Shown here: one piece after another, positions 7,554 to 15,459 of the stretch
Layout of the letters: each line of letters opens with the position of its first letter
How positions within the stretch are numbered: the first letter of the stretch is position 1
Assembly: GCA_037133495.1 (NCBI GenBank)
Contig: JBAXOA010000095.1
Location: forward strand, 1-16,999
DNA length: 16,999 nt
Reading direction: 5' to 3'
Origin: JAAFHB01 sp037133495
GTDB lineage: Bacteria; Bacteroidota; Bacteroidia; Bacteroidales; Prolixibacteraceae
Position numbers and translations under genes: made by a program
Notes under the pieces: generated by a model
The model's input: the letters and a program-made list of their open reading frames with translations, nothing else
Told to the model about the DNA's origin: nothing
Database searches by the model: none

Positions 7554-7561
7554 TACCTTTG
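7554..7561 (+). promoter_or_regulatory. Candidate -7 element for frr
   Basis: TACCTTTG matches TAnnTTTG and would start a transcript near 7568, some 26 nt before the frr ATG. No clear -33 TTG is present at 19 bp upstream. frr could also be read from the pyrH promoter, since the 98-nt gap holds no terminator. Confidence 0.45.
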
Positions 7562-7593
7562 TCTTAACAACAAGTTTTTAATTTATTCGCCAT

Positions 7594-8160
7594 ATGAACG
7601 ACGAAATCCAAATGCTGATAGACGAAACCACCGAAAGGATGGTTCATGCTATTGCCCATCTTGATCACGAACTGGCACACATTCGCGCCGGGAAAGCCAA
7701 CCCCCGTATGATAGAAAGTGTTGTGGTAGATTATTATGGAGTACCTTCCCCAATTATGCAGGTATCCAATGTAAGTACACCTGATGCCAGAACCATTGCC
7801 ATTCAGCCCTGGGATAAGAAAATGATCCAACCCATTGAACGGGCAATAATCAATTCAAATCTTGGCTTTAACCCCGAAAATAACGGAGAATTTATCCGTA
7901 TCAATGTTCCCGTTCCCACCGAAGAACGTCGCCGTAATCTCGTTAAGGATGCACACAAAGAAGGTGAAGTTGCCAAAGTAAGCATTCGTTCAACCCGTAA
8001 AGATGGTAACGATTATCTTAAAAAGTTGCTGAAGTCAAAAGAGATTTCTGAAGACGAGGAGAAAGAAACTGTCGAGAAAATACAGCTGATCACCGATAAA
8101 TTTACCAGAAAAGTCGATGAATTAATTGCTGCCAAAGAAAAGGAAATACTCACTGTATAG
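7594..8160 (+). CDS. frr: Ribosome recycling factor
   Basis: RRF works with EF-G to split the post-termination ribosome. The 188-residue protein has the three-helix-bundle sequence from the N-terminus, LAHIRAGKANPRMIESVVVDYYG, the beta domain containing SPIMQVSNVSTPDARTI, and the RINVPVPTEERRRNLVKDA segment from about residue 103. The C-terminal helix carries the conserved basic IRSTRKDGNDYLKKL stretch. Length is standard and the ATG start fits. It ends 15 nt before the thioredoxin-fold gene, so the two may share a message. Confidence 0.96.
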   Translation: MNDEIQMLIDETTERMVHAIAHLDHELAHIRAGKANPRMIESVVVDYYGVPSPIMQVSNVSTPDARTIAIQPWDKKMIQPIERAIINSNLGFNPENNGEFIRINVPVPTEERRRNLVKDAHKEGEVAKVSIRSTRKDGNDYLKKLLKSKEISEDEEKETVEKIQLITDKFTRKVDELIAAKEKEILTV

Positions 8161-8175
8161 TATTGATTAATAACT

Positions 8176-8661
8176 ATGAAAAAACTATTTCCGGTCTTAT
8201 TCCTTATTATCTGCAGCAGTAGTTATGCCCAAACGGTCAAAATTTATTCCCCTGAGGCTAATGTGTCATCCGCAATTAGTGAAGGACTATTAAAGGCCAA
8301 AGCTGAAAACAAACATGTTATTCTCCAAGTTGGGGGAAACTGGTGCCCGTGGTGCATTAAGTTTCATAAATTATGTGCAGAGGATGCAGATATCAAACTA
8401 TTGGAGGACAAAAATTTTATTGCCATTTTGGTGAACTACAGCAAAGAAAACCGTAATCTGGCAGCACTGAAGGAATTGGACTACCCTCAACGGTTTGGAT
8501 TCCCGGCATTTGTTATCCTTAACGCAAATGGGAAGCGTATTCATACTCAAAATTCTTCCTATCTCGAGGAAGGAGATGGCTATTCGAAAAAGAAAGTGAT
8601 TGATTTTTTAAAGCAATGGACCCCCGATGCAATTAATCCGGATCATTACACTGTGAAATAG
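8176..8661 (+). CDS. Exported thioredoxin-fold protein
   Basis: This is a 161-residue exported thioredoxin-like protein. A signal peptide covers residues 1-19 (cleavage near SSSYAQ). The redox motif WCPWC lies at residues 56-60 (Cys57, Cys60), and the cis-proline of the fold is in FGFP (Pro110). The CPWC centre and helix (KFHKLCAED) are like those of the Thioredoxin_7/DUF255-type branch rather than classical CGPC thioredoxin. After export it would act on thiols in the periplasm, possibly as a reductase or assembly aid; the partner is unknown. It lies 15 nt after frr, but that proximity gives no functional clue. An extra cysteine, Cys67, lies just after the active site. Confidence 0.8.
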   Translation: MKKLFPVLFLIICSSSYAQTVKIYSPEANVSSAISEGLLKAKAENKHVILQVGGNWCPWCIKFHKLCAEDADIKLLEDKNFIAILVNYSKENRNLAALKELDYPQRFGFPAFVILNANGKRIHTQNSSYLEEGDGYSKKKVIDFLKQWTPDAINPDHYTVK

Positions 8662-8677
8662 ATCCTGTCAATAGTTA

Positions 8678-8940
8678 TCAAAACCATTTCCAAGGCCTGA
8701 TTTCAATATCGCGTTTAAGGCTGACACGATAAGCAATGTTAAATCTGAGATTTCCGGTTTGCCATTGAATGGAGGTCTGTTTAACGGGAGTTGGTGTCAG
8801 ATACTGAAAATTAGCAAGCGATAGTCCTACAAAAAGTCTGTCAAAATGGTAGCCCATCCCTAATTTTTTATTAAAACTTCACTAAACAAACTGGCAAAAA
8901 CGATCAAAACTATCAATAAACCTATGCTCTTTAGTGGCAT
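8678..8940 (-). pseudogene. Remnant of an outer-membrane protein gene, probably PorP/SprF-like
   Basis: On the minus strand this non-coding stretch holds two pieces in different frames. From an ATG at 8938-8940, 26 codons read MPLKSIGLLIVLIVFASLFS followed by EVLIKN and a stop at 8860: a typical signal peptide that ends at once. In another frame, 8681-8878 encodes an open run with no proper start, preceded by two stops. It contains GYHFDRLFVGLSLANFQYL, then LRFNIAYRV and DIEIRPWKWF before a TGA. The FVGLSLxNF and DIEIRP parts resemble the middle strands of PorP/SprF-type proteins linked to type IX secretion or gliding. A simple reading is one gene that lost its middle and its C-terminus. The family is a tentative call from short motifs. 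Confidence 0.55.
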
Positions 8941-8977
8941 AATCCAGACTTAGAACAGAAAAGAAACTTTTGTATTG

Positions 8978-9003
8978 AAAAAAAGAGGGCTAAACCCTCT
9001 TTT
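8978..9003. terminator. Bidirectional intrinsic terminator below the SPOR-domain gene
   Basis: AAAAGAGGG (8981-8989) pairs perfectly with CCCTCTTTT (8995-9003) around the loop CTAAA. Runs of A before the stem and T in the 3' arm make it work best for the minus-strand transcript, where a T-run follows the stem. It lies 10 nt after the SPOR lipoprotein stop codon, so that gene is its likely client. Confidence 0.8.
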
Positions 9004-9012
9004 TCACCTTTA

Positions 9013-9447
9013 TTATTTTTTAATTAATAACCATAAATCGCCGTATTCCGGAAATTTCTGACGGATCTCACTGACCCTTGCACGAGCAGTAGTCTCATCA
9101 TCATAACTGTTCACACTTACCCGGTATAAATTCGCCTTATTAACAAGTATTCCTGGAAAGAAATTCTTGGCCATCAATTGTTTTTTGAATTTTTGAGCAT
9201 TTTCGTAAACTCCAAAACTACCAAGTATAATATAAAATCTTTTTGATCCCAAATCACTTGCTTCACCCTTTGCAGCTTGTATCCACTCCTCTTTCGATGT
9301 AACAGAAGAAGCAGGAGAAGCAGCACTAGCAGAAGATTTTACAACAGCCTCAGATTTTACAGGTTCTGGCTTCGGTGCAATTTTTTGAGTTTTGCAACCA
9401 ATTGCTGTAAGAATAATCAGAAGAAGAACAAGATTCAGAACTTTCAT
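9013..9447 (-). CDS. SPOR-domain lipoprotein
   Basis: The 144-residue protein starts with a lipoprotein-type signal: hydrophobic core at residues 4-16, then AIGC with Cys18 as the likely lipidated residue. The lipobox is not perfect, having Ile at -2. A low-complexity linker rich in Ala, Ser, Lys and Pro (about 22-52) leads to a SPOR domain at about 69-142, recognisable by FYIILGSFGVYENAQKFKKQL and LYRVSVNSYDDETTARARV. SPOR domains bind peptidoglycan strands stripped of stem peptides at division sites. A role in cell-wall or division processes is therefore likely but not shown. The gene ends at the bidirectional terminator, and no confident promoter was found upstream. Confidence 0.8.
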   Translation of the reverse strand: MKVLNLVLLLIILTAIGCKTQKIAPKPEPVKSEAVVKSSASAASPASSVTSKEEWIQAAKGEASDLGSKRFYIILGSFGVYENAQKFKKQLMAKNFFPGILVNKANLYRVSVNSYDDETTARARVSEIRQKFPEYGDLWLLIKK

Positions 9448-9608
9448 ATTATTGATTTTTGTTAATTTGATTCAGCGAAGATATAAAAAAAAAATTAATA
9501 TTTGAAAATATCAAATTGAATTCTTAAATTTACCTCCATAATCGGATAAATTACATTTACCGGAGGCGGTTGGTATTTAACTCAAACAAGAACATAACAT
9601 AATCAATT

Positions 9609-10112
9609 ATGAAAAATCAAAAATATCCTCTGATCTTCATTGTCGAAGACAACTCCGTCTATAATAAGCTAATTGTAAATCATTTACGTTCACATAAATT
9701 AATCCGCACTGAAAGCTTCTTAAGCGGAGAAGAGTGCTTAAAAAACATTCATCGCAGACCGGACATCATCATTCAGGATTATCTGCTCGATGGGATTAAC
9801 GGCATTGACGTATTAAAAGCGACCAGGAAAAAATATCCGGATACAGAATTTATCTTTTTATCTGGACAAGATAATATTGAGATTGCCATTAATTCGATGA
9901 AATTCGGAGCCTATGATTATATTGTTAAAGATCAGCATGCTTTAGTAAAACTTACCGATAAAATTAACAAGATCATGAACAGTCATGAGGTAGTTAATAG
10001 TAACAAACGGTTCAAGCTGGGGATCACGCTATTTTTTATAGCGCTGGCTGTTATCATTTTAATTCTTGCCAGTCTTACCATTTTCTTCCCAACCATCTTT
10101 TCAGGAAATTGA
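9609..10112 (+). CDS. Receiver-domain response regulator with a C-terminal transmembrane anchor
   Basis: Residues 6-125 form a CheY-like receiver. The acidic pair is Glu13-Asp14 in FIVEDN, the phosphoacceptor Asp57 in IIIQDYLLDGINGIDVL, the switch Ser85 in FLSGQD and the invariant Lys107 in YIVKDQ, so phosphorylation should be possible. There is no DNA-binding or enzymatic output domain. Instead residues 137-160 (LGITLFFIALAVIILILASL and on) form one hydrophobic helix, and the protein ends seven residues later. This predicts a cytoplasmic receiver tethered to the inner membrane by its tail. No histidine kinase is adjacent. A weak promoter, TTTG-N20-TAAATTTA at 9501-9532, is possible. Seven bases separate its stop from the convergent protease gene. 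The output mechanism is unknown. Confidence 0.82.
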   Translation: MKNQKYPLIFIVEDNSVYNKLIVNHLRSHKLIRTESFLSGEECLKNIHRRPDIIIQDYLLDGINGIDVLKATRKKYPDTEFIFLSGQDNIEIAINSMKFGAYDYIVKDQHALVKLTDKINKIMNSHEVVNSNKRFKLGITLFFIALAVIILILASLTIFFPTIFSGN

Positions 10113-10119
10113 TGTTTTG

Positions 10120-11829
10120 TCATCTTGCGGTGTGAACGGAAGCTCCTTTTTTTACTACAGGAATAACTTCCGAAGGTTTTAATATCCGTGAATACTCCAA
10201 TGGCTTTTGAAACAGTGCCAAGACACTTTTAACCTCTTTGTCGCTTCCGAGAGCTGCAATAATAGCTCCCTTTTGGTAATAATAACGTGACACAATCTCG
10301 TCTTTTAAAAGATCGCGGATCTCTTCTCCCGACTTCTCAAGGTCTTGATTCAGATTGAGGGTTAAACCTTTTTCAAGCGCTTCAAATTCAATTTTTGCTC
10401 CTTCAAAGTAACGTTCTCTCTTTGCAGTTTCAATCAGGTTTTTTAATGTTAGTTCACTTCTGGATTCGTAAGAGAACTTTTTATCTGTCAAAAACTTGTG
10501 AAATTCATTATAAATTTCATCACTTATCACAAATTGATCAGGTGGTGCAATTGTTTTGTGAGTTCTGGCAAATTCAGTGGCAAAATCAAATACCATAAAA
10601 TCCTGTACCAGCTTATAGGCTAGCGCACTTAACGTATCCTGAACAACCCGTACATCAGGAGTTACTCCCCCTCCGTCTTTAACAACTCTTCCATTTTTTG
10701 TTTTAAACTCGGTTATCAAAGAATCCGGAATATTTCCGACGCTCCCGTCTGTATTCCGATGCGAATAATCGAGCGCCTGAATACATCTCCCACTTGGAAT
10801 ATAGTATTTAGCTGTTGTAACTTTGAGTTTCGTGTTATAACTTAGGTCTCTTGTGGTTTGAACAAGACCTTTACCAAAGGTCCGATTTCCCATTATCACA
10901 GCCCGGTCAAGATCCTGAAGTGCTCCGGCCACAATTTCGGATGCCGAAGCAGAGCCGCTGTTTACCAAAATAATTAAAGGCATAACTGAATCAACCGGCT
11001 GCTCCATAGCCCTGTAGGTCTTATCCCATTGCAGAACTTTTCCTTTCGTGCTGACAATCTCTTGTCCATGATTGACAAAAAGATTAGTTACTTTAACGGC
11101 TTCACCGAGTAACCCTCCCGGATTGGAGCGAAGATCCAAAACCAAAGCTGAGGCACCTTTTTTATCTCTAAGATCGACGATGGCATTTCGTACGCCTTCG
11201 GCACATCCATCGGTAAAACTCGAAAGACGCACATAACCCGTTTTGCTGTCAATCATCCCATAATAAGTTACAGGATCAATCTGAATCTCTTCGCGAACGA
11301 TATCTTTAGTGAACGGCTTTGTTTCGCCTGGTCTTTGAATTTTTACTTTAACAGCTTTTTTGGCCGGGCCCTTCAATATTTCCGACACATCGGAGACCAC
11401 CATTTTATCGACGGATTTACCATCAACTTCAAGAAAAATATCACCTGCGCGCAGTCCGTTCAATTGAGCGGGAAATCCCTCATAGGGCTCAGCAACAATA
11501 ATCTGACCTCCGCGTTTACTGATCATGGCTCCAATACCGGCATAGTCGCCGGTAGTCATGAACTTAAAATCATCCATTTCCGATTCGGGAATAAACACGG
11601 TATATGGATCAAGTGTTTCGAGCATGTCATCGATCCCCTTTTTAATCAGCTTTTCCGGTTTTACCTCATCAACATAAAAAAGGTTCAGCTCCCGAACAAG
11701 GGTGTAAAATATATCGAGATTTTTAGAAATCTCAAAATTTTTCTGATCGCTTTTGAATCCCCAGAAAGAAAGTCCGAGAATAATCACCACCGATACGGCA
11801 AGCGCCGACTTTAATATTTTATTGCTCAT
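10120..11829 (-). CDS. S41-family C-terminal processing protease (tail-specific protease)
   Basis: This is a 569-residue serine protease of the CtpA/Prc (MEROPS S41) family, which cuts periplasmic substrates near their C-termini. A signal or membrane-anchor helix lies at residues 9-24. A PDZ domain follows at about 92-165 (GDYAGIGAMI, then LNGLRAGDIFLEVDG). The protease core holds LDLRSNPGGLL (231-241), the nucleophile Ser295 in GSASASEIVAGALQD and the general-base Lys320 in FGKGLVQ, 25 residues apart as in Prc. The C-terminal region of about 170 residues beyond the core is longer than in CtpA and typical of Bacteroidota homologues. The gene is alone on the minus strand, convergent with the response regulator. 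Substrate unknown. Confidence 0.93.
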   Translation of the reverse strand: MSNKILKSALAVSVVIILGLSFWGFKSDQKNFEISKNLDIFYTLVRELNLFYVDEVKPEKLIKKGIDDMLETLDPYTVFIPESEMDDFKFMTTGDYAGIGAMISKRGGQIIVAEPYEGFPAQLNGLRAGDIFLEVDGKSVDKMVVSDVSEILKGPAKKAVKVKIQRPGETKPFTKDIVREEIQIDPVTYYGMIDSKTGYVRLSSFTDGCAEGVRNAIVDLRDKKGASALVLDLRSNPGGLLGEAVKVTNLFVNHGQEIVSTKGKVLQWDKTYRAMEQPVDSVMPLIILVNSGSASASEIVAGALQDLDRAVIMGNRTFGKGLVQTTRDLSYNTKLKVTTAKYYIPSGRCIQALDYSHRNTDGSVGNIPDSLITEFKTKNGRVVKDGGGVTPDVRVVQDTLSALAYKLVQDFMVFDFATEFARTHKTIAPPDQFVISDEIYNEFHKFLTDKKFSYESRSELTLKNLIETAKRERYFEGAKIEFEALEKGLTLNLNQDLEKSGEEIRDLLKDEIVSRYYYQKGAIIAALGSDKEVKSVLALFQKPLEYSRILKPSEVIPVVKKGASVHTAR

Positions 11830-11882
11830 TTTAGTAGTACCTCTTTGTTAATTGTCAATCTTTGTTTCCTGCAATATTTTTG

Positions 11883-11890
11883 CAAAAGTA
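11883..11890 (-). promoter_or_regulatory. Candidate -7 element for the S41 protease
   Basis: On the minus strand the sequence reads TACTTTTG, followed by C, an exact TAnnTTTG match and the same form as the rplM -7 element. It would give a leader of about 48 nt. No TTG is at the usual -33 spacing. Confidence 0.45.
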
Positions 11891-12022
11891 ATCATTCACG
11901 AGTTAATTCGTTATCATTTCAATGCAGTTACAGTTCTTTAACCTTTCCAGTACCTGTCAAAGAAATCAGCTTCCTAAAACAGACAACAACTGAATATAAG
12001 GAAGAGTTGCGACGATTCGATC

Positions 12023-12050
12023 TTTTTAGCGTATTTTTAACGCATAAAAA
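12023..12050 (+). other. Stem-loop just upstream of rsgA
   Basis: TTTTTAGCGT (12023-12032) pairs with ACGCATAAAAA (12040-12050) with one bulged A, leaving the loop ATTTTTA. It ends nine bases before the rsgA start codon. A -7-like TATTTTTA at 12032-12039 sits within it. It could be part of a promoter or operator, or an mRNA hairpin at the start site; the sequence alone does not decide. Confidence 0.4.
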
Positions 12051-12059
12051 TTTGTCGTT

Positions 12060-13004
12060 TTGAGTAAAGGGTTCGTAATTCGGTCAACAGGAAGTTGGTA
12101 TTCGGTAAAAACGGATACAGGTGAGGTTATTGATTGCCGCATTAAGGGAAAGCTTCGGATGAAAGAGATACGCACGACTAATCCTGTGGCAGTTGGCGAC
12201 AGCGTTGAATTTGAACTGCAGCACGATGAGACAACAAAAGAGGGAGTAACCGGAATTATCTTTGCCATAGATCCCCGAAAAAATTACATCATCCGAAAAG
12301 CCTCCAACTTATCGAGAGAGAGCCAGATTATTGCCGCCAATATCGATCAGGCATTTATTGTTGTGACAGTAAATTATCCTGTTACCCTTCCTGGGTTCAT
12401 CGACCGTTACTTGATTTCAGCAATGGCATACAGGATTCCGGCTTGTCTGGTTTTTAATAAGCTGGATTTATACAACGCCAAAGATTACGAAAAACTCGAA
12501 GAGTACCTGCAAACTTACGAATCAATAGGATATAAATGTTTTCAGGTCTCAGCTGAGAAAAATTTTAATATTGATATTTTACAAGCAGAATTAAAAGGAA
12601 AAATAAGTCTTTTTTCGGGTCTGTCAGGCGTTGGGAAATCGTCTATTCTTAATAGGATTGACCCTGATCTGAAACTAAAAACCGGAGCAATTTCAGATCA
12701 TCATCAACAGGGCAAGCACACCACGACCTTTGCAGAAATGTTTGAAATAACAGAAGGGGCTTATATTATTGATACTCCTGGGATAAGAGGTTTTGGAGTG
12801 ATTGATATGGCCAAGGAAGAGATCGCTCACTATTTCCCGGAAATGTTTGAATTGCTCAATCAATGCCGCTTTTTCAATTGTACTCACACCCATGAACCGG
12901 GCTGCGCGGTAAAAGCAGCAGCTGATAAGGGAGCCATACCCGCTTCAAGATACGAATCGTACCTGTCGCTGATCAGCGAGGACAATTCCAAATACCGGAG
13001 CTAA
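12060..13004 (+). CDS. rsgA: Ribosome small subunit-dependent GTPase A
   Basis: RsgA is a circularly permuted GTPase that acts in late 30S subunit assembly. The order G4-G1-G2-G3 is visible: NKLD (residues 133-136), GLSGVGKSS (187-195), KHTTT (219-223) and DTPG (238-241). An N-terminal OB-fold (about 1-75) starts GFVIRSTGSWYSV. The C-terminal zinc site is CRFFNCTHTHEPGC (Cys269, Cys274, His276, Cys282). The start is TTG at 12060: an in-frame stop TAA lies at 12045-12047, no ATG precedes the conserved N-terminus, and the 314-residue length is typical. A stem-loop lies just before it. The gene is divergent from the protease and has no close operon partner. Confidence 0.95.
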   Translation: MSKGFVIRSTGSWYSVKTDTGEVIDCRIKGKLRMKEIRTTNPVAVGDSVEFELQHDETTKEGVTGIIFAIDPRKNYIIRKASNLSRESQIIAANIDQAFIVVTVNYPVTLPGFIDRYLISAMAYRIPACLVFNKLDLYNAKDYEKLEEYLQTYESIGYKCFQVSAEKNFNIDILQAELKGKISLFSGLSGVGKSSILNRIDPDLKLKTGAISDHHQQGKHTTTFAEMFEITEGAYIIDTPGIRGFGVIDMAKEEIAHYFPEMFELLNQCRFFNCTHTHEPGCAVKAAADKGAIPASRYESYLSLISEDNSKYRS

Positions 13005-13173
13005 AAAATCAAATTTTCATCAATTCCAATCATACAGGAATAAAGTTATGTGTTAATCTGATTTTGCAAGATCTGCTCCCTTTCGGCATATAATCTTGTT
13101 TTTCATGATATAATACATATAAATTTATGACAAACATCATTAGCCGTTTTAGTGATATCTCTTTGCTTTGTGC

Positions 13174-13204
13174 TTGGATTTTCGTCATAAAAAAGATAAT
13201 ATTG
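13174..13204 (+). promoter_or_regulatory. Possible promoter of the etfB-etfA-EMO operon
   Basis: TTG at 13174-13176, a 20-bp spacer and TAATATTG at 13197-13204 match the Bacteroidota consensus except for one base in the -7. It would start a transcript near 13211 and leave a leader of about 47 nt. The rest of the 253-bp gap between rsgA and etfB is A+T-rich and holds only weak inverted repeats, for example CAAGAT at 13067-13072 with ATCTTG at 13093-13098. Confidence 0.35.
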
Positions 13205-13257
13205 TGTTTTCTTTTTTATAGCATTTTTATTAAAGAATTCACATAAGGTTTTATTTT

Positions 13258-14073
13258 ATGCATGTAATTGTATGTGTCAAAATGGTTCCGGATACTACTC
13301 AGGTAAGCATTAATCCGGAAACCAATACTCTTGTCCGTGAGGGAGTTCCATTTATAACGAATCCCTATGATACGAATGCCATTGAAGAAGGAATCCGGTT
13401 TAAAGACAGGTATGGTGCGTATGTTACAGTCATATCTATGGGACCTCCCTCTGCGGCCATAGTCCTTAGAAAAGCAATATCAATAGGCGCTGACGAAGGG
13501 ATTCTGCTGAGCGACCGTGTATTTGGCGGAGCGGATACTTTAGCGACCAGTATGGTCTTGAGTGCTGCCATAAACAAAATCAATATTACCAGGCCGGTTG
13601 ATATAATCCTGTGCGGGAAACAGACTATTGACGGCGATACGGCTCAGGTAGGCCCTGGAATAGCTCAACGCATGAATATCACTCAGCTGACACTGGTAAA
13701 CGAAGTATTGTCGGTTGACGAGGTAAATAAAACAATCAAAGTAAAACGCAAGCTTGAAGGCTATCAGGAGATAGTAGAATCTACACTGCCAACGATGATA
13801 ACCGTAGAGCGCGAAATAAATACGCCCCGTTATCCAACTGTACCGGGAAGGTTCAGCGCCGATGAAGCTTTGATACAGACATGGAGTAACGACGTGCTAA
13901 AATTGAATACGGCAGAAATCGGACTTTCCGGATCACCTACTCAGGTGAGGAGAATATTTGCACCCGAAAGGGAGAAAGGCGAAGTCGTGATGGGAGAAGG
14001 CGAACAACAGCCTCATGCTATAAAGATGATCTTCGACAAATTAATTGAAAAAAGTTTTCTTGAACTGGAATAA
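13258..14073 (+). CDS. etfB: Electron transfer flavoprotein subunit beta
   Basis: EtfB pairs with EtfA to carry electrons between acyl-CoA-type dehydrogenases and the quinone pool or ferredoxin/NAD. The 271-residue protein opens with HVIVCVKMVPDTTQV and has the nucleotide-binding motif CGKQTIDGDTAQVGP (residues 119-133), which in this family holds AMP or a second FAD. The EtfB signature KRKLEGYQEIVESTLPTMITV lies at 163-183. The DGDTAQVGP form is like that in the ETF groups that include bifurcating types, but the residues visible here do not settle whether it bifurcates. etfA follows after 17 nt, and the membrane oxidoreductase comes next, so the three form one unit. Confidence 0.94.
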   Translation: MHVIVCVKMVPDTTQVSINPETNTLVREGVPFITNPYDTNAIEEGIRFKDRYGAYVTVISMGPPSAAIVLRKAISIGADEGILLSDRVFGGADTLATSMVLSAAINKINITRPVDIILCGKQTIDGDTAQVGPGIAQRMNITQLTLVNEVLSVDEVNKTIKVKRKLEGYQEIVESTLPTMITVEREINTPRYPTVPGRFSADEALIQTWSNDVLKLNTAEIGLSGSPTQVRRIFAPEREKGEVVMGEGEQQPHAIKMIFDKLIEKSFLELE

Positions 14074-14090
14074 TCGTTAATCACAATTAT

Positions 14091-15434
14091 ATGGCACAAA
14101 TCCCCAAAAGACCCAAAGGTATAATTCGGCTAACAGACGGCAAATGCATTGCTTGCGGAGCAAGATGTCAGTCTGTTTGCCCGGTGGATGCCATCGAGAT
14201 GAACGATAATGGCGAACCGATCATTGATACTCAGATATGCACCGTATGTCGGAAATGCGTTAAAGAGTGCCCTTCAGATGCTATTGAAAATTACCTCACT
14301 CCTGAGGAACAAGAGCAGATGTCAATTTTCGAAGTCTGGAAGGCTTCGGTTGGAAAACATAGCGCATCCGCGTCTAAAGAAACGGCAGAGCCAGTCATAA
14401 AAAAACCACAGGATGCGGCTATCTCTGAATGGAAAGGTGTCTGGGTCTTTATCGAACAGGTCAATGGTAAGGCGCACGATGTGGCCTGGGAACTTCTTGC
14501 GAAAGGGAAAATACTTGCTGGTGATTTGGATGTTGAACTTGCTGCTTTCGTTATAGGCGATAATATCAAACATCTGGCCGATGAAGCTTTCGGTTATGGT
14601 GCTGATAAAGTATATGTTATTGATCATCCTACCCTTAAATTTTACAGAACCGATCCCTATCTGAAAGCCACAGTTCATGTGGTGAGTAAATATAAACCTG
14701 AGATCGTTCTGATGGGAGCAACCGGTTTAGGCCGGGATCTGGCCGGAGCTGTCGCTACAAGTTTAAAAACCGGATTAACGGCAGACTGCACCGGACTAAC
14801 CATCGACAAGGAAAGAAGGCTGCTCGAACAGACACGGCCTGCCTTTGGGGGTAACATCATGGCTACTATTTTAACGGAAACCAAAAGACCACAAATGGCA
14901 TCCGTACGGCCTCATGTGATGCCAAAATCAGAATTTATTAAGGATCGCAAGGGAGAGGTCATTTTCGAACCGTTTTCCTTAGAAGAAAGTGATATCCACA
15001 CTAAAGTGCTCGAAATCATTTCGTCAGTCAACAAAGGACAGGTAAATATAACGGGATCAAGGGTTCTCATTTCAGGTGGCAGAGGGATGACCAGTAAAGA
15101 AAGTTTCAAACTACTTGAAGAACTTGCAGAAGTTGTTGGAGGCGTGGTTTCCGGCTCGCGGTCTGCAGTTGATAATGGATGGATTGAACAGCCTCGTCAG
15201 GTAGGCCAAACGGGAAAAACCGTTCATCCAAAATTGTACATAGCCTGTGGAATCTCGGGGGCAATTCAGCATCTGGTTGGCATGCAGGATTCAGAATTTA
15301 TAATCGCCATCAACAAGGATAAAACAGCGCCCATTTTTAACGTTGCCCATCTTGGAATCGTTGGGGATGTATTTGAGATTATCCCGGCGATCATCAAAAA
15401 AATCAAGGAATCGAACGCCAAAATAGTTCAATAA
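14091..15434 (+). CDS. etfA: Electron transfer flavoprotein subunit alpha with an N-terminal two-cluster ferredoxin domain
   Basis: EtfA binds the FAD of the ETF complex. In this 447-residue form residues 1-65 are a ferredoxin domain with two [4Fe-4S] motifs. The second is regular: Cys50, 53, 56 and 60, then Pro. The first reads CIACGARCQSVCP with Cys19, 22, 26 and 30, one residue more than usual between its second and third cysteines. A charged linker (about 66-110) leads to the EtfA domain. Its FAD site is marked by GSRSAVDNGW (355-364), QVGQTGK (370-376), SGAIQH (389-394) and the ending HLGIVGD (420-426). The ferredoxin domain offers a path from the flavin to another iron-sulfur protein, such as the membrane protein encoded next, 25 nt downstream. 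Confidence 0.94.
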   Translation: MAQIPKRPKGIIRLTDGKCIACGARCQSVCPVDAIEMNDNGEPIIDTQICTVCRKCVKECPSDAIENYLTPEEQEQMSIFEVWKASVGKHSASASKETAEPVIKKPQDAAISEWKGVWVFIEQVNGKAHDVAWELLAKGKILAGDLDVELAAFVIGDNIKHLADEAFGYGADKVYVIDHPTLKFYRTDPYLKATVHVVSKYKPEIVLMGATGLGRDLAGAVATSLKTGLTADCTGLTIDKERRLLEQTRPAFGGNIMATILTETKRPQMASVRPHVMPKSEFIKDRKGEVIFEPFSLEESDIHTKVLEIISSVNKGQVNITGSRVLISGGRGMTSKESFKLLEELAEVVGGVVSGSRSAVDNGWIEQPRQVGQTGKTVHPKLYIACGISGAIQHLVGMQDSEFIIAINKDKTAPIFNVAHLGIVGDVFEIIPAIIKKIKESNAKIVQ

Positions 15435-15459
15435 TTTTAACCACTAACAATCAAGTCTT

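Noticed and set aside
13067..13098. CAAGAT/ATCTTG inverted repeat between rsgA and etfB
   Set aside because: Six-base arms 20 bases apart in A+T-rich DNA are expected by chance; no regulator can be named.
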